64,000 bases of DNA from Meandrina meandrites (lineage: Eukaryota; Cnidaria; Anthozoa; Scleractinia; Meandrinidae), in NCBI GenBank assembly GCA_963693305.1, contig OY855914.1:25206972-25270971 (forward strand), read 5' to 3'. Made by a program: the position numbers and the translations under genes. Positions 14,243 to 24,825 of this stretch are shown here, one piece after another. Positions within the stretch are counted from its first letter, which is position 1, and every line of letters starts with the position of its first letter. The notes beneath the pieces are model-generated. The model was not told where the DNA came from, ran no database searches, and was given only the letters and a program-made list of their open reading frames with translations.

Positions 14243-17200
14243 ATGAGCTGGGCGAGAGACGAATGGAAGCTAGATTTACCCACGACGGCGCTGAGGAAGA
14301 TTAGTGAGTTGGAAAACGACGCAGAAAACCTTCGTAAAAACAAACAACAGCAGCAGTTTCAACTGGAAAGCGTGTCGACCTCGCTGCAAAAACAAAAGCA
14401 ACTCAACGTCGAGGAAAAATCCGCAAACTCGAATCTCCGGCGTGAAATTCAAGAATTGACGCGAAAATGCTCCGATCTCGAAAGCCAAGAGGAAAAGTCT
14501 CAAGTGGATCTCAAAGCGAAGGACAACAAAATTGGATTGCTTGAGGAACAGCTACGCAAATCGAAAGCGAAGCTAAAAGACGAAGAGGACAAGAACGCTG
14601 AATCGCTTAGTCAAATTGATCAACAAAAGTTGATTGCGGAAGCGAAGGAAAATGAAATTGGAGAGTTGAGCGAAGAACTGGAAAGAACGAGGGATGTCAA
14701 GGCACAGATGGTGAAAGATCTTGAAGGTAGGCTTCTTCAGTTTACTAGGAAATCAACCTATAAATTCTCCATACTATTTTCTGTACATTACTTCACAGTT
14801 ATTGGGAGAGGTTATGCCGAAAAAGAACAATATTTTACACATTTTGTGATCTGTTCCCTTTTTTTAAAACACGCTTGCTTGAGGTTATGTTAATTTTGAG
14901 GAGAAAATCGATACTAGTAAAACACTGGTGCTACTTTTGTCGGTAATAATGTATCAAAGCCCACGAGAAATTTGCCTTGACTCTTGAGCTTGAGGGCTCT
15001 TTCGAGATTCTAACGAATTTGAAAATGCCCAAATTTTGTAAGAGTCGTGGATCAGGTTTTCAGATGACTGATAATTGAGGCGAACACGATCCAACTGGTT
15101 TTCAAAAACGTCAAACTTTACTGTAGCTGTTCAAAGCTATAAAATGGCAACTTGTTTACCTGTATTTTCAATCCATACAACGTCTTTCCTGTATAGGATG
15201 TTTTGATTAGCTGTGGTAACCTGAAAACTCCACTGCACCGGCCGATGCTTCCTATTACATCTACGTTCCTCCAATTTGATTGATTACGAAGTAAACATTT
15301 GCTAGGTTTGAAACAGCTCTTTGCATGTAGCTAGACATCACAGCTGGAGTGTCGATAGCCGTCTTTGTTTTGTGCACAGTGAAAGCCACAGAGCTTGCTC
15401 TGGGGCTTAACCCATCTTGGCGTGGCAAGGAATGGAAAGCCGCAATATTAAGGCGTGGTTCTACCCCGTGGAGCAAGTTGTACAAGCGTAAAAGTATTTT
15501 CAGATTCTTGTCGTAACTTTTGAGTTCTAAATCATTTTAATTTGTATACAATACTCGGAATAATCTAGATTTCACCTTTAAGCACTTTCACTCAGATTTA
15601 AAGTGGTTCCTGTTCGGAGAGATCTTGAAAAGGTGTAACGTGGTGAACTAACGCAAAAATACTTCTACACGATTGTTGTAACTTCTAAGACTTAAAAAGT
15701 TATCTCGCTTTTAAAGGTCTGTAGCTAAGTGGCAAGAAGTGTTTTCAGTTTGACTCCTTAGTCCACGATCGACCAACGTCAAATTTCTCCTCACAATATC
15801 AATGCTTAATCAAGAGAAAAGGTATGAGAATTAATAATTAGATGAACATCAAAGGGGAATTATGCAAACTTTAAAATGCAAGGCTGACAAGCAGCTGTAA
15901 ACTGATGTATATATTTAATTTGGCCTAATATTTCGGATGGACAAAATCAACTTCATCAGGGGTCAGGTTGAAAGAACCATCAGTTTACAGTTGTTTGATC
16001 TGCCTTGCATTTTAAAGTTTGTTTGTTAAGTCCATTGCTGATTCTGCTCTAAACAAAGATCCCGCTATAATTTGCTTCTGTTGTTCAAGTGGCTCTTGCA
16101 TGGTTTAGAGAAGTCAAAGGGAAATTGCTTTGATCTTTACCCAATACTCCGATTTCAGAAAAAACCGGAAGTTGCATGCAAGCGAGGCTTAATAGCCCTG
16201 GCGGTAAATTCAAAGCAACATTATGCTATAAGAAAATGTATGGAGATCAGTCAGGAGAATTTGTATGTGGATATATATTGGGGGCTTAAAGTAGGCTACA
16301 AAATTTTAAAAATCGCAACGATGAAGATTGACAAGTTGGATAACTGAAAAGCTAAATTCCTTGAACGCTTTGGTTTAAATAAACAAAAAACATGTGTAGT
16401 ATTAAGACAAATCTTGGTGGTCTCCTGAAACATTAATCATGTTCTGATAACATAGAGCTATCTGCTACCTTGACGACTCACTTACGTTTTATCATATTTT
16501 AAGATTATCGAAAAAAACGGCTCGCGTCTAAAGAATTTTCATTTCAGAGATTAACCTCTCAACATTGTTTAGCAGATAAGACCATGTATAAGCTTAAAGA
16601 GATATAGCTACAAGATCTAGCATTTTCTCTTGTGTCTAGCAACTTCCATTCAGTGAAAGACTCGCATGTTTTCAAGATTCCAAGATGTTTGAAATCGGCC
16701 AAAATCGACATCATCCCCTTTGCTTTATTCTCAGTTTTATCCTTTTGAAATCCTCACATTGCTTCTTTGTATTGTTTAAAACGGTGCATAGTTGTCGAAA
16801 AAACGTCCGTTCAAACGAAAATCTATTCTAGGAAATGTATCAGTTTATCCACGGATTTATCGAACAAAAGGCTCGTGCCTTAAATTCATGAGAATTTTAC
16901 CAACCGGATGATGAAGTTTAACCTCTATGTAAGTTTAAACTGATAAGACCAGAAAATAACAATCAAGTTGCTAGGAATGTAAAACGAGAATCTCAGTGAA
17001 ATCATCGCGATTGGTTTCCCTCCAAATGTGATTCCGCTCATTCAGTACTCTTGAAATCAACGTATTTCTTTTTGGTTAGCTGAAAACAGAACGTTTTTGT
17101 CACAGTAGAACAGACAAAGATAGTTGCTTCGTAGATAAGAGGCGAAATAATTATTAATCTAAACCGTATGCATGATAAGCAACCTCTTAAGCAAGACTTT

Positions 17201-20200
17201 TTTCTTCCTCCCTAATGAGTTAAACTTTATTTTGGTAGCTTAAAAAACTATTTCCTTTGATCTGTTCTCTATTGTGTGGGACCACAGACAAAGAATCGGC
17301 CGTTTTCTTAGCTAACCGGGAGCTGTCTGTTCCTCTTATCAGATAAGCCCTCGGCTTTATCTAACACAGATTTGGGGTTATTCTGATAAAATTTAGCTAT
17401 CAAGGCAGGTGCTGTATCCACTTGCCTTGCGTTCTTGAGATCGGGACATCTAATTTTAGAATAAAACCATTCAGCTCAATTGCCAAGCGTCCACTTATTG
17501 ACAGAGTTATAATCAGTTCTTATCTCGGTCTGCTGAAAATCCCTTAGTTATTTAAAGAGCACGCTTACTGGACGGGCGTTAGCACTGGAAATTCCTTGGA
17601 TTTTAAGCCTTAGACAAAATTAAGGCCAGATTAGCCGAAAACGAGAGTAAAAGAATGACTGAGAAATACACGAGAGTTTTCTTCAAACAAATATGAGCTG
17701 TTAAACGAATGAAACTCACGTTGACGCTTAAACAGTTCTGAACACGATTTAACTGACCAATTGGGATTATCTTTCTTGCTTTGTTTTGCTATGGCTGGCG
17801 CTCAGATTCTTTTTCTCGTGTAAGGAATAGGGCGGGGATTTTGGCGGGTCCTGTAGTTCCCGCAGCGGTGAAGATTGTCGGAAATATCATAATCCACGAA
17901 AAACTTACGAGGAATTTTGATGATTTGCGAAGATCAAACTATCGCATCGGAAAATTGACCGAGTTCTCAGTAACGATTATAAAGTTGGAATGAACCGGCT
18001 GAAATCTGAAGAGTAGATTCAATATATATTCAAAGATCAAAATCTTGTGCTAGTATTTTGGCTAAAAATCTTCAGCTGCTTTATTGACAAAATGCAGAAA
18101 TGTTTTTTGTTGAACTGTCTTCATCCCTCATGAGGAGGGAAGGGTGTGTCGACCGTACAAATCGATCAGTGATCGTGAATTAATCGCTTTCTCGGCGTTT
18201 CTTAAAGAGACTATTACGAGCTACGTAGCTTTTAATGCATAGCAAGGGAATTTTAGCCCACGCGCGCAAGCGGAAACTCGGCGCGTGGGATGTCAACCTC
18301 GACACGCTTCCGGGGGCCTGGATATCTCCTCGTCAGTCACTTCCAAAGACGTGCTCGAGGGAAGAAACGAGAAAATAACTGCGGTTTCGCAAGCCACTTG
18401 TCACTTGTTCGTTATCTCTAGACAAAGCTGATAAACTGGAGTATTTTAATGGGGTTGGAGTGTCTTACTGGAGCAATTGTAAATCCTTTAGAAAAGTTGT
18501 TATTTCCGAACTATAATCCGCTCAGAATAAACAAGATCAAGCCGCTGCGAAGCGACTTGTCTGGAAAGAAAAATCACGAAGTTTCATTTTTGACTAATCA
18601 CTGTGGACTTGGTGTATAATCTTCATAATTGGATTTTTTCCGCTTAAAATCTTATTGACTCCTCATATAAAGATGAATGAATATCATATTTGAAAAAAAT
18701 AATTTATGATAAAACTTTTGACGTGTCATATATAAGAAACCCAACTGCAATATACGCACGTAGCGAGAGTTGATACAAGATCAATATTTTAAATTTAAGG
18801 GCATGACATAACTCTGTAAAAACAACGGCAACAACAATAACAAATGAACAAGGGCAATATAAACTTGTTATTGATTTATCTGTGAGAACGTCTTCCTTTT
18901 GAAAGCAATATATCGACATGTGCATCGATTGTGTAGTCTGTAACTTGAATTGCCGAAACATTATATGAGATTGCGAATCTGAGCGACTAAAGCAATTCAG
19001 TTATAATTCTGCCAATCGTACAGAAGAAATTGAGAGTCACTGTATTTCTTTTTGTATATAACCTCCTGGGCCTTCTTTTCATTGTCAAGTCCTGGACCAT
19101 CAAATTAATGGCGATCTTAAAATTTCTGCCAAAGTAGGTTTTAGATTTTTTCGTTGATTTATCCAAAACTGTATTTTATTAATAAAATAAAATTGATATA
19201 AAGCCCGATAAATTCAACTGTTATGTCGTCTGAAACAACACGCATTTGCGTGACATGTTTCGCGACTTTTGAAGCGTTCGTGAATTTTATCATGCATGAC
19301 GGGTCCGTACGTAGCTAATTTTTCTTCCCACGTATTAAGGCGTTTCAGTGCGCGTGAGAGCTTCCTTAGAACTCTGAAAGAAATTCAGGGGAATACCACG
19401 CGAACTAGAAAAGTGAACATTTGTTACGCTAAAATTTCGTCAATTTTTTTCTGTGTAAGAATATGCAAAAAATCAAATTACTCAATTCAGTAAACCGAAG
19501 ATGGGGGAGGTGGGGTGGGAAAGGGGGGGGGGGGGGGAGAATTCTTTCAATGACGTTGTCACCATAGTTAATAGAGAGAAATGGTCATGGGAATCCCAGC
19601 TAAGTTCTTTGTTGTATGTTTTTGTTCCTTATCTTGGGGGTTGACCTTGCACAAAACCTGACAAAATATAAAAGTTGGTTGCGTGTGTTCATGCAACTAA
19701 CCACTAGAAAAGAATTTGAAACGTTGCGATTACGAAATTCATGCATAGTGTATGAGCGCAAAACTAAACATCTGCAGGGTTGTGGACCTTCCAGTATAAA
19801 TCTTGGCCTCTTTGTTTGCTCCTTTGATGTTTGCCGGGCTTCCTACCATTTCCCTCTATTAAGGTGGGGGTAAAGGTGAATTTGAGTGAAATTTTAAGAG
19901 TATTAAAGAAGTGATAGAAGAAAGAAAATTATTTTTGGAACACCATCAGACAGTTGACCCCAACGCAAGAGCACCCCAGGTTGTCAGGGGACTGTTTGGG
20001 TGTCCATCTACCAATTTTTAACTTCAAATTCTAATTTTAAAATCACATTAAATCTTTAATATTTCTTATTTCTCCAAATTTTACTAATCCTTTGAGAAAA
20101 ACTATCTCTTCCCAAACATCCCCAAAAATCACCAAAAAATTTACAAAACATAGCTTTGTGGGATGAGCAGAGGGTTTTGGGAATGCTTGAAACGGGAGCG

Positions 20201-23200
20201 AGATATTCGCATTAAACCCAAGTTAAGCGGTGTAAAAACGGGCTTCAGGTGAACCCCCGCCTTAACTACATCATCACGGACCAGGGATTCACTTTCTCGC
20301 CAGAAGCTAACCAGTAACGTCAACAGTGGCAAAATCGTTACGTCACCAGTTAGCGGAAGTGGAAGGCCTGAGCAGTACAGTAGGCAGAGTGAGTTTGCTG
20401 TGTTATCTGAAATGTTTGTCCATATTTTGAATTTCTTTAGTCGCCAAAGAGAAAGTCGACCAACTTTACAAAGAAAACGAAGCTCTGAGAGATCAGCTAC
20501 GGGAGCGAGACGAACTGCTTACGTCACACTCCATGAACCAATCTGTTGACAATGAGGCTGCGCCCATTACAGATACCGCTGACTCAATGACAGCAGACGC
20601 CGTGAGCAGCGCCTTTTTGGAGATTTTGAAAAGAGAAAACAACGCCTTGATCAGTGACAATGAAGAACTGAAGGCTCAGGTGGAACACCTAAAGAGCATG
20701 CTTCGTGAAAAGGAGAGAGAGCTAGAGAGAGTTATGGAAAAGCTGTCTGCGTCTCATGCTGAATGCGAAAAAACAAAGGTAACTCTGAAAGCCAAAGAAA
20801 GAGAGCTTGCTAAATTGCAAGAGAAGCTGGATAGAACTGAAAAAGAATTACGAAACACGTACAACAGAGTGGAAACGTTGGAAGAAAATAGTAAACAGCT
20901 TCATGAGGGGATTCTGAACGAAAAGCGTAACACCGAAGACACAAAAGAAAGGATTGCTACCTTGAGTAACGCGCTCGAAGAGTCCAAAAACAAGATCAAA
21001 ACTTTGGAGACAGACTTGACGCAACGTTCAAACCAGATGAAAGCTAAACGGGACAGAATAGAAACTCTGGAAGAGGAAAATGTCCAGCTAACCCAAGAAC
21101 TGGATTCTGTGAAGCGACAAAATAGCGCTGCAACTGAATCTTATCTTGCTACGACTAAAGCGCTGAGGGAGAAAGACCACCGGATACAAGAACTCAGCGA
21201 AGATTTTAAAGAGAAGAAAGGGCAGCTTAGGACCCAGGGCGAAAAAGTTGAATTTCTTACCTCAGAAAACAGCCGTTTGAAGGAGGAACTTGAGTACGTG
21301 GCAGGAAAGTTTAAGGATGCCGATAGGTCGTATCGCCGTGTTTCGAAGGCGTTAGAGGATTGCAGGAGAAAGTTTCAGCACATCGATATTGGCCAGGATC
21401 TTTGGGAGAAGGAAGCAGCCGAAGTACTGGAGCAGAGCAACAGAGCGAACTTGAAAGATGATAGCGGAGACAGGAAATTAAAAGAAATGGTTAGTGGTGA
21501 GGTTTTATTTCTTGGAACCAGCGAAATTAAGTTTCATGAATAATCGTGCATCCAAGCAAAAAGGTTGCAAATAGCGGAGTGAAACCTTACGAAAGCGAAT
21601 GTTAAAGGTCTAACGCTGTGTAAAGTTCAGGAAAATGATGACTGGCTTGCACCTGATTAGCTGACAACGGAGGCAGTATGGGGGGAGGGGTGAGGGGTGA
21701 GGGCCATTCAAGTGCCGGTTTTGCCGTTAAGACACTCAAAGATGGGCGTGAAAGGGCGCGTAAAGTAATATCCTGAAAATTTCCATTATTTTGCTTACCG
21801 GTAGCGTACGTAAGTCAAACTGAGATCATCTCACTAGTGGCTACAGCTCGTTTATGACAATTGTCCTTTTCGTATTAACTTTGAGTTCTGCCTGTAAGCA
21901 AGCAACACGTGTTCCTTGAAGATGTTTTGATTACTTGATATAAAAAGATCCTGGAAAGTAGCAGGACAGCGACCCCCTCCCCCGCTTACCCATTGAGATA
22001 AATCCCCACAAAGGCCGCTGTTACAGTAAGAAAAAGTACAGCGGCTATTCATAGTTGACTGTTCAATGGCGAAGCGCGCGAGTGACGTCATGACTCAGGC
22101 AAGACTCAAACAAACAAACAAACCGGAATGGCGGACAATTTTCCTAAAACACTTTCTAAAACAGCCGGTGTTCCTAAAACACTTTTTTGAAACGGAAACC
22201 TCGCCTAGATTCCCTCTATTTCTCTCAGAACAGGCTGATGTTGTCTGAGACTCGTGTGGGAAAAGGGGGTATAATCATATGCATTCTATTTTTAAACCTG
22301 ACGCGCTTTGCTATTATAAGGAAAACTCGGGCCCGCGACTCATCTACTCGCTGACACTAAGTTGACATTTGTGTATTTCACAGAAAACCAACAAGTGCTC
22401 CAATTGCGAGAAGCTGAGCGAAAAACTACGCGAGCAGCAAACCTCCTACGAGCAAAAGATCCGGGAACTTGAAGCTTGCATACGGGATCTGTTGACCGAG
22501 AAAGAAGCCTTGAAACGGAGAGTGGCCAAAGAACGGCGGAGCAGTGAGGAATTCACGAGTCGGGTGCAACGAATGGTGCAACAACTGGAAACGGAACAGA
22601 GAGGAAGTAAAACGGAGAACGACAGCGAGAACAGGAAGGGCCAACTGCGAGAAAAGGAGCACTTCTTCAACATGGTGAAACGATTCTTCACAGAGCAGGA
22701 GGGCCTGAAAGATCATGCGCAGAAGTGTCTGTGCGACCTTCAGCAAATGCAGCAGTACTTCCAGGGTTGTTCGAATGGAGCGAAAGATGTCATCAGCCAC
22801 GAGCACGCGTTCGAAACGATTGCTAAACGCATGTCGCTTTTGAAGTCGCTTCTGGAGTCGGTCGTGAACGAGCTTGGGCGGCCATTGAAGGAAGAAGAAA
22901 GCGATGTTGAAGGAAACGAAGATTCTCCGCTAGAAGCAAGCTTAAGAGCCGAGATGTCGTGGGATGACTACGAGAGGGAAGTTGCTTTTAAAGCGTTCAA
23001 AGGCGACGTAGAAGATATCTTGCAGCAGCTTGAGAGAGATAAGAAACGGACCGAGAAAAAGGCAGAGGAGCTGCATGAAGTCAAAAGGGCACACATGGCT
23101 CTTAAAAAAGTCAGGAAAAGGTCCAGGCAAGCCATCGAAAGGGCTCTCGTGGAGAATGAAATTGAGGACTTTGACGTGGAGGAGCCACGAGAGGAAATCC

Positions 23201-24036
23201 AAAAAGGCTCCCAACAGACAAATGTCCGGATGAACGGCGAGGATTTGGTCCAGGTTATTAAAGATTTACTTGACCAAAACAGAGAAGAACTTGAGTTTAA
23301 AATGAGTGGATATTTTAACAGCTTGGAAAACACTATAAAGAAACAACGCCCGCAGATCACTGTATTGCCAGATGAGGGAAGACAGCAATTTGGCGCCGAA
23401 AACGTCAAAGATGCCCTTGATGGAAAATACGCGATCGGAGAGCTGGATCTAGTGAAGAGAAAACTCTCGGATGTGCAGAAAAGTATCAAGCATCTCATTG
23501 GATCTCTGGCAGAAATTGAGCGCGAAAAAAAATCTGTCGAGTCGAAAATGGATTTGTTAAACGGAGAGCTCGGTCGGAAAGAGTCGCAGTACGAAGCGAT
23601 TAGCGATGATCTGAGGCGAGCCACAAAAACCGCTTCGGAGCACGAAATCTCGTTCCGAAACCGACTCGACGCGCTTTCCTCGGAAAAGGACCAAATTAAC
23701 TCGGAGCTGCGAAAGGTCGTCGGAGTTCTGAAGGAGAAAGAACTGCAATTGGTCGAGAAATCTCAACAGTTGAAACATTTGGAGACGTCTTTCAAAGACG
23801 AGGAGCGCGTTATGAAAAACAAACTGGATTCCCTGGAGCAGGAGAACAACGCTTTATGGCTGGACTATAAAGAAGCTGATAAACGAGCGGAGATCAGGGA
23901 GAAAGAATTCAAAGAGCTCTCGGAGCGACTCAAGAAAAGCCAAGGATATATACACTCAGTGTTTAGCAGTCTTACTAACATGGATGACGAGCTCCAAAAA
24001 GCGCGAGATCTTGAGGCACTTAGCGAGCAAGATTGA
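14243..24036 (+). CDS. CENPF: CENP-F (mitosin) N-terminal-domain coiled-coil protein
   Basis: Three exons, 14243-14726, 20441-21489 and 22384-24036, join in phase (one carried base, then phase 0) to encode 1061 residues. Donors are GAAG/GTAGGC and ATG/GTTAGT; acceptors are TTTCTTTAG and TGTATTTCACAG. The protein begins MSWARDEWKLDLPTTALRK; human CENP-F, from memory, begins MSWALEEWKEGLPT, and similarity continues through a QQFQLES/QRQFQLDS-type segment. In the known family this N-terminal module binds microtubules and acts at kinetochores and the nuclear envelope. The rest is almost continuous charged coiled coil, with an acidic break at about residues 681-693 (EEESDVEGNEDSP). Vertebrate CENP-F is about three times longer and ends in a farnesylated CAAX box; this protein ends in LEALSEQD with no CAAX. 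The first intron is 5.7 kb. Skipping the second splice would end the protein 18 codons later at 21543. The exon structure is well supported; the functional equivalence to CENP-F is inferred. Confidence 0.85.
15866..16020. repeat. Inverted repeat hairpin with ribozyme-like loop word
   Basis: Arms 15866-15907 and 15978-16020 are nearly complementary over about 42 bases, sharing ACTTTAAAATGCAAGGC and GTAAACTGATG. The loop, read on the minus strand, contains CCTGATGAAGTTGATTTTG and then CATCCGAAATATTAGG. The CTGATGA and GAAA words are those of a hammerhead ribozyme core, but the bases between them do not form a convincing stem II. It may be a decayed copy of a retroelement end. Confidence 0.6.
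19859..20265. mobile_element. TTAA-flanked MITE, copy 1 (piggyBac-like)
   Basis: Bounded by TTAA on both sides, with ends GGTGGGGGTAAAGG and the inverted CAGGTGAACCCCCGCC. Near-identical full-length copies occur at 58775-59174 (opposite orientation) and 60436-60852, and a deleted one at 59720-59891. TTAA target sites are characteristic of piggyBac transposition. No coding capacity. Confidence 0.85.
21490..22383 (+). other. Second intron of the CENP-F-like gene
   Basis: The intron runs from the GTTAGT donor to the TGTATTTCACAG acceptor. It carries a short direct repeat, TCCTAAAACACTTT, near 22141 and 22170. No extra exon was seen. Confidence 0.75.
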
Positions 24037-24278
24037 TTAAACTGTTGAACTAAAAAATTAGGAGCAGATTGAAGCACTTTGTACTACTTTCTAAAACTTT
24101 CATTCTGATCCCTGCTGAACTGGATTATCTAGTTTCTCACTTTATTTCCGAGTTGTGAAATTTTTTGTTGGAGACTGATCCTAAGAATAATATAAACAAT
24201 AATTACTTTACCTCTGAAAAAGACCCTGCTTTTGATCAATTGATGTATTTATTTATTTTTTAATTATTATTTGGTATA

Positions 24279-24284
24279 AATAAA
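24279..24284 (+). terminator. Polyadenylation signal AATAAA of the CENP-F-like gene
   Basis: AATAAA lies about 240 bases after the stop codon at 24034-24036 and is followed by a T/G-containing stretch. The converging CBLL1 gene has its own candidate signal about 110 bases further on, so the two transcripts probably end almost back to back. Confidence 0.7.
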
Positions 24285-24389
24285 GTTATTATGAGTAAGA
24301 ACAATTCTTAGGCTTAATGTATTCATTCCCGCCTTTTTATGGAAAACACCACTTTGCATACAACAAATACGGTAAAACAGAGTACAAAG

Positions 24390-24395
24390 TTTATT
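24390..24395 (-). terminator. Candidate polyadenylation signal of CBLL1
   Basis: AATAAA on the minus strand, about 430 bases after the CBLL1 stop codon at 24828-24826. It is the nearest canonical hexamer I found downstream of that stop. Confidence 0.45.
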
Positions 24396-24825
24396 GTTGA
24401 TTTGCTTGAAAAGTGGTTTTACCCTTTTCAATGTTTGTCCACCGAGTGAATCTATACCAAAATAGTTGAAAAAACGGGGCAGTAAACAGGCAGTTTTTGA
24501 TTGTCACAACGTTTTCCAGTCTAAACTAAGAGTGCTGTTATTTTTTGCTGAAGTTCTATAATAAAATTCCCGGGCTTTCAAAATGAAATACAACGTCTGG
24601 AGAGAACCATATTAGAGAAACCAAATAAATTTTGATAGTCTTTGAGTTTGGAAACTGGATAGTTGCGGAAATCTAACACGCCACTGATTTTATGTCTACT
24701 GAACTAAAATACCTTCGCTGAAGTGTGTCCTAGAGGTAGATGTCGCAAAATGCTTTAAATACTAAACGCTGGAATCGCTGATTTTACACAAAGATCAAAT
24801 TTCATTTCTCAAAGAAACAATGGCT

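Larger units (their letters stand above)
14727..20440 (+). other. Large first intron of the CENP-F-like gene
   Basis: No further exon was found in this 5.7 kb intron, and the flanking exons join directly in phase. It contains the hairpin repeat at 15866-16020, a G-run at about 19524-19538, and the TTAA-flanked MITE at 19859-20265 close to the acceptor. The 17781-17993 open frame has no splice support. Confidence 0.7.

Noticed and set aside
22426..23624. Several minus-strand frames of 80-218 codons
   Set aside because: They are antisense shadows of the third exon of the CENP-F-like gene.
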